Position numbers and translations under genes: made by a program. From positions 253,001 to 317,000 of the forward strand of contig JBAIAA010000539.1 of assembly GCA_037893245.1 (NCBI GenBank): DNA of 64,000 bases, written 5' to 3'. The notes below the pieces were generated by a model that saw only the letters and a list, made by a program, of their open reading frames with translations, was not told the origin of the DNA and searched no databases. This DNA is from Crossaster papposus. Taxonomy: Eukaryota > Echinodermata > Asteroidea > Velatida > Solasteridae. Of the stretch, positions 40,601-55,059 are shown piece by piece; positions within the stretch are counted from its first letter, which is position 1, and the number at the start of each line of letters is the position of its first letter.

Positions 40601-43600
40601 CTAGCATCTAGTCGCCCAATTATTGACCCCCAACGGTAATTGTGGAAACTTGCACTTTAAGTACAGTTTTCGCTGAAACCCACTTTAAAAACAACGTGTC
40701 TTGTATTAGCCTCCGTATAATTGAAGATTGTAGGTCAACTCGCCCCCTGACCGACTCGCCCCTTACCTACTCGCCCCTTACCAACTCGCCCCCTGACCGA
40801 CTCGCCCCCTGACCGACTCGCCCCTTACTAACTCGCCCCCTGACCGACTCGCCCCCTGGCCGACTCGCCCCCTGGCCGACATGCCCCCTGACCGACTCGC
40901 CCCCTGACCGACTCGCCCCCTGACCGACTCGCCCCCTCGTTTGATTTATGGACCTTGTACGATATTCGTTACCATAAAATTCGTCATTTGGAGGAAAAAA
41001 ACCCGAACTCTCAACTTAGACATGACCCTCCGTTATCTGAGCACGTGCCTATGGTGGAATCCTCCATGGTGTACCTCACGCTCATGCGCGCGCGTGTTGC
41101 CAAACGTACATGCGTAGAAATAGGACCGCGTGGATTTAGAGGGTCTATGACAATACTGAATTTTGCCTGTATCTCAGCGTGGCCATGGATGTAAATAAAA
41201 GCATATTTTGTTTTACAACTAATTCGAGCGATCAAATCTGATTTAAAAAACCGTTATTCTTTCTGTAATGGATAGGCATAGGCTATAATATATTGCCTGG
41301 ATGAAGCTGATTTAAATGCAATTGATTGCGCGTATACGTACGTGAATCTCTCTTCAACTTCAATTTCAATGATGCATAATTAATACTGGGAAAAAATATA
41401 AATATAAAAATATATAAAAATATAAATGTAGACAGCATACTCTTTTTAGCTGTGATAGTCTGATTTTTTTTTTAAATCTTTTTATATGTATATCTTTTAA
41501 AAAATAGTATTATTACTGTCATTATCATCAGTATTATTTTAAAGGTAGGATCGCGAATTTTTCTTTATAAATTTATGTTTGGAGGAATCATTTTGCTGGA
41601 TGCCTAGAATCATTATTAACTTTCAAATGAGTAAGATATTTCTTAATAATTCGGTAGTAAATATTTTCAATATCTGCAAATGGTGTATCCTACCTTTGAG
41701 TGGAATTTTTAAGAATCTGCTGTGTTTATTATAATCCTAGGGCAACGTACATTTACCACAGGCCTAGTTAGGTTACACAGGCATAAAACAATAAAACCAA
41801 GGTAACTAAAGTGACAAGGAGAACAGTGTACCTCTTATTCTCAAGTGTTATTGCATCACATCTAATATTATCGGACATTATTTTAAAACTCACGTAAAAA
41901 AAAAAACATTTCTTGAACGAAATGTATAATTATTATTCTAACAAATGTAAGATCAAATTTAGATTTGCTGCAAAAATAAGGGACTTTCAATTATTTATCT
42001 TGACCCACCCACCCACTATTTCGACCAAAAGTCGAAATGTTAAAACATTGAAAATATTGAATGGCCCCTTAGATTGAAATACCGCAAAATGTTTTGTTAA
42101 GCGTCATGCGCAATATTTCCAGTACGAGTATCATGTGATTCATTGTCTGAAAACAAAATACTTTGTAGCTAGCATCTAGTCGCCCAATTATTGACCCCCA
42201 ACGGTAATTGTGGAAACTTGCACTTTAAGTACAGTTTTCGCTGAAACCCACTTTAAAAACAACGTGTCTTGTATTAGCCTCCGTATAATTGAAGATTGTA
42301 GGTCAACTCGCCCCCTGACCGACTCGCCCCTTACCTACTCGCCCCTTACCAACTCGCCCCCTGACCGACTCGCCCCCTGACCGACTCGCCCCTTACTAAC
42401 TCGCCCCCTGACCGACTCGCCCCCTGGCCGACTCGCCCCCTGGCCGACATGCCCCCTGACCGACTAGCCCCCTGACCGACTCGCCCCCTGACCGACTCGC
42501 CCCCTCGTTTGATTTATGGACCTTGTACGATATTCGTCACCATAAAATTGGTCATTTGGAGGAAAAAAACCCGAACTCTCAACTTAGACATGACCCTCCG
42601 TTATCTGAGCACGTGCCTATGGTGGAATCCTCCATGGTGTACCTCACGCTCATGCGCGCGCGTGTTGCCAAACGTACATGCGTAGAAATAGGACCGCGTG
42701 GATTTAGAGGGTCTATGACGATACTGAATTTTGCCTGTATCTCAGCGTGGCCATGGATGTAAATAAAAGCATATTTTGTTTTACAACTAATTCGAGCGAT
42801 CAAATCTGATTTAAAAAACCGTTATTCTTTCTGTAATGGATAGGCATAGGCTATAATATATTGCCTGAATAAAGCTGATTTAAATGCAATTGATTGCGCG
42901 TATACGTACGTGAATCTCTCTTCAACTTCAATTTCAATGATGCATAATTAATACTGGGAAAAAATATAAATATAAAAATATATAAAAATATAAATGTAGA
43001 CAGCATACTCTTTTTAGCTGTGATAGTCTGATTTTTTTTTAAAATCTTTTTATATGTATATCTTTTAAAAAATAGTATTATTACTGTCATTATCATCAGT
43101 ATTATTTTAAAGGTAGGATCGCGAATTTTTCTTTATAAATTTATGTTTGGAGGAATCATTTTGCTGGATGCCTAGAATCATTATTAACTTTCAAATGAGT
43201 AAGATATTTCTTAATAATTCGGTAGTAAATATTTTCAATATCTGCAAATGGTGTATCCTACCTTTGAGTGGAATTTTTAAGAATCTGCTGTGTTTATTAT
43301 AATCCTAGGGCAACGTACATTTACCACAGGCCTAGTTAGGTTACACAGGCATAAAACAATAAAACCAAGGTAACTAAAGTGACAAGGAGAACAGTGTACC
43401 TCTTATTCTCAAGTGTTATTGCATCACATCTAATATTATCGGACATTATTTTAAAACTCACGTAAAAAAAAAAACATTTCTTGAACGAAATGTATAATTA
43501 TTATTCTAACAAATGTAAGATCAAATTTAGATTTGCTGCAAAAATAAGGGACTTTCAATTATTTATCTTGACCCACCCACCCACTATTTCGACCAAAAGT

Positions 43601-44090
43601 CGAAATGTTAAAACATTGAAAATATTGAATGGCCCCTTAGATTGAAATACCGCAAAATGTTTTGTTAAGCGTCATGCGCAATATTTCCAGTACGAGTATC
43701 ATGTGATTCATTGTCTGAAAACAAAATACTTTGTAGCTAGCATCTAGTCGCCCAATTATTGACCCCCAACGGTAATTGTGGAAACTTGCACTTTAAGTAC
43801 AGTTTTCGCTGAAACCCACTTTAAAAACAACGTGTCTTGTATTAGCCTCCGTATAATTGAAGATTGTAGGTCAACTCGCCCCCTGACCGACTCGCCCCTT
43901 ACCTACTCGCCCCTTACCAACTCGCCCCCTGACCGACTCGCCCCCTGACCGACTCGCCCCTTACTAACTCGCCCCCTGACCGACTCGCCCCCTGGCCGAC
44001 TCGCCCCCTGGCCGACATGCCCCCTGACCGACTAGCCCCCTGACCGACTCGCCCCCTGACCGACTCGCCCCCTCGTTTGATTTATGGACC
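34685..44090 (+). repeat. Higher-order repeat: two copies of a three-unit, 4703-bp block
   Basis: Unit variants recur at a distance of 4703 bp. GATTGCGCTTTTTTGTACG is at about 35053 and 39756 only, and GCCTGAATAAAGCTG is at about 38160 and 42863 only. Unit starts 34685, 36252 and 37820 pair with 39388, 40955 and 42523. This points to a recent duplication of three units as one block. Confidence 0.8.
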
Positions 44091-47000
44091 TTGTACGATA
44101 TTCGTCACCATAAAATTGGTCATTTGGAGGAAAAAAACCCGAACTCTCAACTTAGACATGACCCTCCGTTATCTGAGCACGTGCCTATGGTGGAATCCTC
44201 CATGGTGTACCTCACGCTCATGCGCGCGCGTGTTGCCAAACGTACATGCGTAGAAATAGGACCGCGTGGATTTAGAGGGTCTATGACGATACTGAATTTT
44301 GCCTGTATCTCAGCGTGGCCATGGATGTAAATAAAAGCATATTTTGTTTTACAACTAATTCGAGCGATCAAATCTGATTTAAAAAACCGTTATTCTTTCT
44401 GTAATGGATAGGCATAGGCTATAATATATTGCCTGAATGAAGCTGATTTAAATGCAATTGATTGCGCGTATACGTACGTGAATCTCTCTTCAACTTCAAT
44501 TTCAATGATGCATAATTAATACTGGGAAAAAATATAAATATAAAAATATATAAAAATATAAATGTAGACAGCATACTCTTTTTAGCTGTGATAGTCTGAT
44601 TTTTTTTTAAAATCTTTTTATATGTATATCTTTTAAAAAATAGTATTATTACTGTCATTATCATCAGTATTATTTTAAAGGTAGGATCGCGAATTTTTCT
44701 TTATAAATTTATGTTTGGAGGAATCATTTTGCTGGATGCCTAGAATCATTATTAACTTTCAAATGAGTAAGATATTTCTTAATAATTCGGTAGTAAATAT
44801 TTTCAATATCTGCAAATGGTGTATCCTACCTTTGAGTGGAATTTTTAAGAATCTGCTGTGTTTATTATAATCCTAGGGCAACGTACATTTACCACAGGCC
44901 TAGTTAGGTTACACAGGCATAAAACAATAAAACCAAGGTAACTAAAGTGACAAGGAGAACAGTGTACCTCTTATTCTCAAGTGTTATTGCATCACATCTA
45001 ATATTATCGGACATTATTTTAAAACTCACGTAAAAAAAAAAACATTTCTTGAACGAAATGTATAATTATTATTCTAACAAATGTAAGATCAAATTTAGAT
45101 TTGCTGCAAAAATAAGGGACTTTCAATTATTTATCTTGACCCACCCACCCACTATTTCGACCAAAAGTCGAAATGTTAAAACATTGAAAATATTGAATGG
45201 CCCCTTAGATTGAAATACCGCAAAATGTTTTGTTAAGCGTCATGCGCAATATTTCCAGTACGAGTATCATGTGATTCATTGTCTGAAAACAAAATACTTT
45301 GTAGCTAGCATCTAGTCGCCCAATTATTGACCCCCAACGGTAATTGTGGAAACTTGCACTTTAAGTACAGTTTTCGCTGAAACCCACTTTAAAAACAACG
45401 TGTCTTGTATTAGCCTCCGTATAATTGAAGATTGTAGGTCAACTCGCCCCCTGACCGACTCGCCCCTTACCTACTCGCCCCTTACCAACTCGCCCCCTGA
45501 CCGACTCGCCCCCTGACCGACTCGCCCCTTACTAACTCGCCCCCTGACCGACTCGCCCCCTGGCCGACTCGCCCCCTGGCCGACATGCCCCCTGACCGAC
45601 TAGCCCCCTGACCGACTCGCCCCCTGACCGACTCGCCCCCTCGTTTGATTTATGGACCTTGTACGATATTCGTCACCATAAAATTCGTCATTTGGAGGAA
45701 AAAAAACCGAACTCTCAACTTAGACATGACCCTCCGTTATCTGAGCACGTGCCTATGGTGGAATCCTCCATGGTGTACCTCACGCTCATGCGCGCGCGTG
45801 TTGCCAAACGTACATGCGTAGAAATAGGACCGCGTGGATTTAGAGGGTCTATGACGATACTGAATTTTGCCTGTATCTCAGCGTGGCCATGGATGTAAAT
45901 AAAAGCATATTTTGTTTTACAACTAATTCGAGCGATCAAATCTGATTTAAAAAACCGTTATTCTTTCTGTAATGGATAGGCATAGGCTATAATATATTGC
46001 CTGAATGAAGCTGATTTAAATGCAATTGATTGCGGGTATACGTACGTGAATCTCTCTTCAACTTCAATTTCAATGATGCATAATTAATACTGGGAAAAAA
46101 TATAAATAGAAAAATATATAAAAATATAAATGTAGACAGCATACTCTTTTTAGCTGTGATAGTCTGATTTTTTTTAAAAATCTTTTTATATGTATATCTT
46201 TAAAAAAATAGTATTATTACTGTCATTATCATCAGTATTATTTTAAAGGTAGGATCGCGAATTTTTCTTTATAAATTTATGTTTGGAGGAATCATTTTGC
46301 TGGATGCCTAGAATCATTATTAACTTTCAAATGAGTAAGATATTTCTTAATAATTCGGTAGTAAATATTTTCAATATCTGCAAATGGTGTATCCTACCTT
46401 TGAGTGGAATTTTTAAGAATCTGCTGTGTTTATTATAATCCTAGGGCAACGTACATTTACCACAGGCCTAGTTAGGTTACACAGGCATAAAACAATAAAA
46501 CCAAGGTAACTAAAGTGACAAGGAGAACAGTGTACCTCTTATTCTCAAGTGTTATTGCATCACATCTAATATTATCGGACATTATTTTAAAACTCACGTA
46601 AAAAAAAAAACATTTCTTGAACGAAATGTATAATTATTATTCTAACAAATCTAAGATCAAATTTAGATTTGCTGCAAACATAAGGGACTTTCAATTTCTG
46701 ATCTTGACCCACCCACCCACTATTTCGACCAAAAGTCGAAATTTTAAAACATTGAAAATATTGAATGGCCCCTTAGATTGAAATACCGCAAAATGTTTTG
46801 TTAAGCGTCATGCGCAATATTTCCAGTACGAGTATCATGTGATTCATTGTCTGAAAACAAAATACTTTGTAGCTAGCATCTAGTCGCCCAATTATTGACC
46901 CCCAACGGTAATTGTGGAAACTTGCACTTTAAGTACAGTTTTCGCTGAAACCCACTTTAAAAACAACGTGTCTTGTATTAGCCTCCGTATAATTGAAGAT

Positions 47001-50000
47001 TGTAGGTCAACTCGCCCCCTGACCGACTCGCCCCTTACCTACTCGCCCCTTACCAACTCGCCCCCTGACCGACTCGCCCCCTGACCGACTCGCCCCTTAC
47101 TAACTCGCCCCCTGACCGACTCGCCCCCTGGCCGACTCGCCCCCTGGCCGACATGCCCCCTGACCGACTAGCCCCCTGACCGACTCGCCCCCTGACCGAC
47201 TCGCCCCCTCGTTTGATTTATGGACCTTGTACGATATTCGTCACCATAAAATTCGTCATTTGGAGGAAAAAAAACCGAACTCTCAACTTAGACATGACCC
47301 TCCGTTATCTGAGCACGTGCCTATGGTGGAATCCTCCATGGTGTACCTCACGCTCATGCGCGCGCGTGTTGCCAAACGTACATGCGTAGAAATAGGACCG
47401 CGTGGATTTAGAGGGTCTATGACGATACTGAATTTTGCCTGTATCTCAGCGTGGCCATGGATGTAAATAAAAGCATATTTTGTTTTACAACTAATTCGAG
47501 CGATCAAATCTGATTTAAAAAACCGTTATTCTTTCTGTAATGGATAGGCATAGGCTATAATATATTGCCTGAATGAAGCTGATTTAAATGCAATTGATTG
47601 CGGGTATACGTACGTGAATCTCTCTTCAACTTCAATTTCAATGATGCATAATTAATACTGGAAAAAAATATAAATAGAAAAATATATAAAAATATAAATG
47701 TAGACAGCATACTCTTTTTAGCTGTGATAGTCTGATTTTTTTTAAAAATCTTTTTATATGTATATCTTTAAAAAAATAGTATTATTACTGTCATTATCAT
47801 CAGTATTATTTTAAAGGTAGGATCGCGAATTTTTCTTTATAAATTTATGTTTGGAGGAATCATTTTGCTGGATGCCTAGAATCATTATTAACTTTCAAAT
47901 GAGTAAGATATTTCTTAATAATTCGGTAGTAAATATTTTCAATATCTGCAAATGGTGTATCCTACCTTTGAGTGGAATTTTTAAGAATCTGCTGTGTTTA
48001 TTATAATCCTAGGGCAACGTACATTTACCACAGGCCTAGTTAGGTTACACAGGCATAAAACAATAAAACCAAGGTAACTAAAGTGACAAGGAGAACAGTG
48101 TACCTCTTATTCTCAAGTGTTATTGCATCACATCTAATATTATCGGACATTATTTTAAAACTCACGTAAAAAAAAAAAAATTTCTTGAACGAAATGTATA
48201 ATTATTATTCTAACAAATCTAAGATCAAATTTAGATTTGCTGCAAACATAAGGGACTTTCAATTTCTGATCTTGACCCACCCACCCACTATTTCGACCAA
48301 AAGTCGAAATTTTAAAACATTGAAAATATTGAATGGCCCCTTAGATTGAAATACCGCAAAATGTTTTGTTAAGCGTCATGCGCAATATTTCCAGTACGAG
48401 TATCATGTGATTCATTGTCTGAAAACAAAATACTTTGTAGCTAGCATCTAGTCGCCCAATTATTGACCCCCAACGGTAATTGTGGAAACTTGCACTTTAA
48501 GTACAGTTTTCGCTGAAACCCACTTTAAAAACAACGTGTCTTGTATTAGCCTCCGTATAATTGAAGATTGTAGGTCAACTCGCCCCCTGACCGACTCGCC
48601 CCTTACCTACTCGCCCCTTACCAACTCGCCCCCTGACCGACTCGCCCCCTGACCGACTCGCCCCTTACTAACTCGCCCCCTGACCGACTCGCCCCCTGGC
48701 CGACTCGCCCCCTGGCCGACATGCCCCCTGACCGACTAGCCCCCTGACCGACTCGCCCCCTGACCGACTCGCCCCCTCGTTTGATTTATGGACCTTGTAC
48801 GATATTCGTCACCATAAAATTCGTCATTTGGAGGAAAAAAAACCGAACTCTCAACTTAGACATGACCCTCCGTTATCTGAGCACGTGCCTATGGTGGAAT
48901 CCTCCATGGTGTACCTCACGCTCATGCGCGCGCGTGTTGCCAAACGTACATGCGTAGAAATAGGACCGCGTGGATTTAGAGGGTCTATGACGATACTGAA
49001 TTTTGCCTGTATCTCAGCGTGGCCATGGATGTAAATAAAAGCATATTTTGTTTTACAACTAATTCGAGCGATCAAATCTGATTTAAAAAACCGTTATTCT
49101 TTCTGTAATGGATAGGCATAGGCTATAATATATTGCCTGAATGAAGCTGATTTAAATGCAATTGATTGAGCGTATACGTACGTGAATCTCTCTTCAACTT
49201 CAATTTCAATGATGCATAATTAATACTGGGAAAAAATATAAATATAAAAATATATAAAAATATAAATGTAGACAGCATACTCTTTTTAGCTGTGATAGTC
49301 TGATTTTTTTTTTAAATCTTTTTATATGTATATCTTTTAAAAAATAGTATTATTACTGTCATTATCATCAGTGTCTCACGAGAAAGAAGTTATCGTGTAT
49401 CGTGTATCGGAACGCATGGTGCGCAGTTGTTTCAGGCATGGAAAAAGATTGTGGTTTGGGGGTTTTTTTCCTGTTTTTTTTCCAATGAAAAGTGAATTTC
49501 GACTTTCAATTATTTATCTTGACCCACCCACCCACTATTTCGACCAAAAGTCGAAATTTTAAAACATTGAAAATATTGAATGGCCCCTTAGATTGAAATA
49601 CCGCAAAATGTTTTGTTAAGCGCCATGCGCAATATTTCCAGTACGAGTATCATGTGATTCATTGTCTGAAAACAAAATACTTTGTAGCTAGCATCTAGTC
49701 GCCCAATTATTGACCCCCAACGGTAATTGTGGAAACTTGCACTTTAAGTACAGTTTTCGCTGAAACCCACTTTAAAAACAACGTGTCTTGTATTAGCCTC
49801 CGTATAATTGAAGATTGTAGGTCAACTCGCCCCCTGACCGACTCGCCCCTTACCTACTCGCCCCTTACCAACTCCCCCCCTGACCGACTCGCCCCCTGAC
49901 CGACTCGCCCCTTACTAACTCGCCCCCTGACCGACTCGCCCCCTGGCCGACTCGCCCCCTGGCCGACTCGCCCCCTGACCGACTAGCCCCCTCGTTTGAT

Positions 50001-53000
50001 TTATGGACCTTGTACGATATTCGTTACCATAAAATTCGTCATTTGGAGGGGAAAAAAACGAACTCTCAAGTTAGACATGACCCTCTGTTATCTGAGCACG
50101 TGCCTATGGTGGAATCCTCCATGGTGTACCTCACGCTCATGCGCGCGCGTGTTGCCAAACGTACATGCGTAGAAATAGGACCGCGTGGATTTAGAGGGTC
50201 TATGACGATACTGAATTTTGCCTGTATCTCAGCGTGGCCATGGATGTAAATAAAAGCATATTTTGTTTTACAACTAATTCGAGCGATCAAATCTGATTTA
50301 AAAAACCGTTATTCTTTCTGTAATGGATAGGCATAGGCTATAATATATTGCCTGAATGAAGCTGATTTAAATGCAATTGATTGCGCGTATACGTACGTGA
50401 ATCTCTCTTCAACTTCAATTTCAATGATGCATAATTAATACTGGGAAAAAATATAAATATAAAAATATATAAAAATATAAATGTAGACAGCATACTCTTT
50501 TTAGCTGTGATAGTCTGATTTTATTTTTAAAATCTTTTTATATGTATATCTTTTAAAAAATAGTATTATTACTGTCATTATCATCAGTATTATTTTAAAG
50601 GTAGGATCGCGAATTTTTCTTTATAAATTTATGTTTGGAGGAATCATTTTGCTGGATGCCTAGAATCATTATTAACTTTCAAATGAGTAAGATATTTCTT
50701 AATAATTCGGTAGTAAATATTTTCAATATCTGCAAATGGTGTATCCTACCTTTGAGTGGAATTTTTAAGAATCTGCTGTGTTTATTATAATCCTAGGGCA
50801 ACGTACATTTACCACAGGCCTAGTTAGGTTACACAGGCATAAAACAATAAAACCAAGGTAACTAAAGTGACAAGGAGAACAGTGTACCTCTTATTCTCAA
50901 GTGTTATTGCATCACATCTAATATTATCGGACATTATTTTAAAACTCACGTAAAAAAAAAAACATTTCTTGAACGAAATGTATAATTATTATTCTAACAA
51001 ATGTAAGATCAAATTTAGATTTGCTGCAAACATAAGGGACTTTCAATTATTTATCTTGACCCACCCACCCACTATTTCGACCAAAAGTCGAAATGTTAAA
51101 ACATTGAAAATATTGAATGGCCCCTTAGATTGAAATACCGCAAAATGTTTTGTTAAGCGTCATGCGCAATATTTCCAGTACGAGTATCATGTGATTCATT
51201 GTCTGAAAACAAAATACTTTGTAGCTAGCATCTAGTCGCCCAATTATTGACCCCCAACGGTAATTGTGGAAACTTGCACTTTAAGTACAGTTTTCGCTGA
51301 AACCCACTTTAAAAACAACGTGTCTTGTATTAGCCTCCGTATAATTGAAGATTGTAGGTCAACTCGCCCCCTGACCGACTCGCCCCTTACCTACTCGCCC
51401 CTTACCAACTCGCCCCCTGACCGACTCGCCCCTTACTAACTCGCCCCCTGACCGACTCGCCCCCTGGCCGACTCGCCCCCTGGCCGACTCGCCCCCTGAC
51501 CGACTCGCCCCCTCGTTTGATTTATGGACCTTGTACGATATTCGTTACCATAAAATTCGTCATTTGGAGGGGAAAAAAACGAACTCTCAACTTAGACATG
51601 ACCCTCTGTTATCTGAGCACGTGCCTATGGTGGAATCCTCCATGGTGTACCTCACGCTCATGCGCGCGCGTGTTGCCAAACGTACATGCGTAGAAATAGG
51701 ACCGCGTGGATTTAGAGGGTCTATGACGATACTGAATTTTGCCTGTATCTCAGCGTGGCCATGGATGTAAATAAAAGCATATTTTGTTTTACAACTAATT
51801 CGAGCGATCAAATCTGATTTAAAAAACCGTTATTCTTTCTGTAATGGATAGGCATAGGCTATAATATATTGCCTGAATGAAGCTGATTTAAATGCAATTG
51901 ATTGCGCGTATACGTACGTGAATCTCTCTTCAACTTCAATTTCAATGATGCATAATTAATACTGGGAAAAAATATAAATATAAAAATATATAAAAATATA
52001 AATGTAGACAGCATACTCTTTTTAGCTGTGATAGTCTGATTTTATTTTTAAAATCTTTTTATATGTATATCTTTTAAAAAATAGTATTATTACTGTCATT
52101 ATCATCAGTATTATTTTAAAGGTAGGATCGCGAATTTTTCTTTATAAATTTATGTTTGGAGGAATCATCTTGCTGGATGCCTAGAATCATTATTAACTTT
52201 CAAATGAGTAAGATATTTCTTAATAATTCGGTAGTAAATATTTTCAATATCTGCAAATGGTGTATCCTACCTTTGAGTGGAATTTTTAAGAATCTGCTGT
52301 GTTTATTATAATCCTAGGGCAACGTACATTCACCACAGGCCTAGTTAGGTTACACAGGCATAAAACAATAAAACCAAGGTAACTAAAGTGACAAGGAGAA
52401 CAGTGTACCTCTTATTCTCAAGTGTTATTGCATCACATCTAATATTATCGGACATTATTTTAAAACTCACGTAAAAAAAAAAACATTTCTTGAACGAAAT
52501 GTATAATTATTATTCTAACAAATGTAAGATCAAATTTAGATTTGCTGCAAACATAAGGGACTTTTAATTATTTATCTTGACCCACCCACCCACTATTTCG
52601 ACCAAAAGTCGAAATGTTAAAACATTGAAAATATTGAATGGCCCCTTAGATTGAAATACCGCAAAATGTTTTGTTAAGCGTCATGCGCAATATTTCCAGT
52701 ACGAGTATCATGTGATTCATTGTCTGAAAACAAAATACTTTGTAGCTAGCATCTAGTCGCCCAATTATTGACCCCCAACGGTAATTGTGGAAACTTGCAC
52801 TTTAAGTACAGTTTTCGCTGAAACCCACTTTAAAAACAACGTGTCTTGTATTAGCCTCCGTATAATTGAAGATTGTAGGTCAACTCGCCCCCTGACCGAC
52901 TCGCCCCTTACCTACTCGCCCCTTACCAACTCGCCCCCTGACCGACTCGCCCCCTGACCGACTCGCCCCTTACTAACTCGCCCCCTGACCGACTCGCCCC

Positions 53001-53343
53001 CTGGCCGACTCGCCCCCTGGCCGACTCGCCCCCTGACCGACTCGCCCCCTGACCGACTCGCCCCCTGACCGACTCGCCCCCTCGTTTGATTTATGGACCT
53101 TGTACGATATTCGTTACCATAAAATTCGTCATTTGAAGGGGAAAAAAACGAACTCTCAACTTAGACATGACCCTCCGTTATCTGAGCACGTGCCTATGGT
53201 GGAATCCTCCATGGTGTACCTCACGCTCATGCGCGCGCGTGTTGCCAAACGTACATGCGTAGAAATAGGACCGCGTGGGTTTAGAGGGTCTATGACGATA
53301 CTGAATTTTGCCTGTATCTCAGCGTGGCCATGGATGTAAATAA

Positions 53344-53584
53344 TACGTTTGAGGCAAATAAAGCTTCAAATAATTTATCCCCGCGGGACAGTTTGCAAGG
53401 CTTTGACGGAACTAGAGTTTGGTCAATTCAGGTCACTCCCCTTGTGGTCGGATTGATTTATGGATATGAACTAGTTCAGTCTTGGCTAGATACTATAACC
53501 TGAATTCGAGCACTCAGCCACCCACTTTCGTTTGAGCAGTCGACCTGTTTGCATGGTTGTAGAAATTTCGTCTTGCAAAAAAAA
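53344..53584 (+). repeat. Split direct repeat A1
   Basis: Nearly identical to 58289-58527, from TACGTTTGAGGCAAATAAAG to GTCTTGCAAAAAA, after which the two diverge. Confidence 0.9.
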
Positions 53585-53632
53585 TTATTTAATGTTTTCT
53601 TGCCGATAAGTTCGCCAAATATTGGCGTAAAT

Positions 53633-53990
53633 ATGCCCCGTGCCAGGTCGAAGCGATGGGTTGCCTCTGGGCCGGTGGATGGAGCCAAGCGGCCGCAAGG
53701 ACGGCCTCGATCGTTCGTCCTCTCGGCAGGATGCTGTGGCCAGTCGACGCGATGCGAGTTCAGTCGAGCCATGGAATGCACCGACGGTAGCGGGTACGGT
53801 ATTGCATACCCGGCCGTTGGATACGGCAGGCCCTGTCAGCAGCGGCGGAGGCCCAATTGTTGCACCATCCACCATCGGTCGGTCCGGAGGTGACTCGTCC
53901 ACGACTTTGGAGTCGGGTAAGTCTAGTGTGGCTATTAATGCTGAGGAATCAACCCCTCAACCAATTATTACCACTAGTGTTCAGTCTATT
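53633..53990 (+). pseudogene. Possible start of the Ngaro-like ORF1 (Gag)
   Basis: From the ATG at 53633 one frame reads MPRARSKRWVASGPVDGAK; the same DNA in another frame gives a Ser/Thr/Pro-rich stretch (PIVAPSTIGRSGGDSS). The sequence is GC-richer than its surroundings. Frame changes and the 43-bp repeats that follow from 54000 end it. The assignment rests on position after A1 and composition, not on a domain. Confidence 0.35.
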
Positions 53991-54296
53991 TGGCCATGCG
54001 TCACCAACTGTGACAATATTGCTAAATATAATTGCTGTTTGCGTAACCAACTGTGACAATATTGCTGAATATAATTGCTGTTTGCGTCACAGACTGTGAC
54101 AATATTTCTGAATATAATTGCTGTTTGCGTCACTGACTGTGACAATGTTGCTGTTCCCCGACATAAGCTTCGGACGGGAACAAACTGTGATAATTGCGTA
54201 ACATTAGTTGAGCAGTGGACATCTGCCTTTTTGGTTTTTGCGTTGATATACTGTCTTGTTGCGCCAACCTAGCCAGGCACGCCAATTGCTCAAATA

Positions 54297-54440
54297 TTGC
54301 CGGCGGTCAACAATAACCGTGCAAGGATTTTAATCGCGGGAAATGCCTCCGGCCCAATTCCCCGTTGCTCCACCTGTCAGGTATTCGGCCACCCAGCAGC
54401 CCGCTGTCTAGACAATCGTCAGTCCAGCGGGCCAGGGCAA
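54297..54440 (+). pseudogene. Gag-type CCHC zinc knuckle fragment
   Basis: The frame contains PRCSTCQVFGHPAARC, an exact C-x2-C-x4-H-x4-C zinc knuckle as in retroelement nucleocapsid proteins. It lies between the ORF1-like start and the RT remnant, the expected position for Gag. No complete ORF surrounds it. Confidence 0.65.
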
Positions 54441-54497
54441 ATACCAGTAAACCTAAGTAATATGTTACCATTCTTGCGCGTTTACACAGTAGCACTA

Positions 54498-55013
54498 AAG
54501 ATGCGCAAATATTGCTGGAAGGCTTCGCCTTTGGCTTTCGACTTAGTTATTTAGGACCTAGCGTTAGTTCCACTGCTCGTTATTCTCTGTCTGCTCTTCA
54601 ACACCCAGCTATGTTGCAATTAAAAAATTGATCGCGAGATCGAGTTGGGCCGCGTAGTCGGGCCGTTAGCTATGCGCCTATTCCTAATTTGCGTTGACAA
54701 TCACTGCCGTCAATTACACAAGTTTTGATGAAGCTATAGCGATGGTATTCAATTTTGCTCAGGGTGCAGTTATGGCCAACTCTGATAATAAATCGGCTTT
54801 TCGATTACTCCCTGTTCACCCGGATGATTTCGATTTGCTATGGTTTTCCCCTAATGGCCAAATATATTTATGATACACGTATGCCGCGCCGATGGGGTGC
54901 ACCATCTTATGTGTCACTTTTGAACGTTTTACTTAGCACTTTCATTGCGTACTGCACTCGTAAGGTGGCTAACTCCGAACACATTGTGCATTAGCTTGAT
55001 GATTTCTAGTTTG
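54498..55013 (+). pseudogene. DIRS/Ngaro-type reverse transcriptase remnant
   Basis: Across frames one reads ILLEGFAFGFRLSYLGP, then, after stops, PIPNLR, YTSFDEAIAMVFNFAQGA, NKSAFRLLPVHPDDFDLL and finally LDDF flanked by stops. These match the DIRS-group RT order ('LLEGFxFGFRLxYxGP ... PNLxVSP ... YTSFDEA ... KxDIxSAFRLLPVHPxD ... HYLDDF'). The segment after PNLR is deleted, and several stops and frameshifts are present. Confidence 0.78.
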
Positions 55014-55059
55014 TAAGTGCATTATGGTAATTGCAGATCTGTGTCACGAACTTCATCAT

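Larger units (their letters stand above)
32477..53343 (+). repeat. Macrosatellite, unit ~1568 bp, about 13-14 copies
   Basis: The string ATGGACCTTGTACGATATTCG recurs at about 33142, 34678, 36245, 37813, 39381, 40948, 42516, 44084, 45652, 47220, 48788, 50003, 51524 and 53093. Most periods are 1567-1568 bp. Two differ by roughly multiples of 16 (1536, 1521) because the internal 16-bp minisatellite varies, and one is 1215 because of a rearrangement at 49370. Each unit holds an AT-rich half, a hairpin ATTTCGACCAAAAGTCGAAAT (its first eight and last eight bases pair), the minisatellite, and a GC-richer ~250-bp segment with overlapping short frames. Units are near-identical by eye. The array continues after the Ngaro-like insertion. 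Confidence 0.96.
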
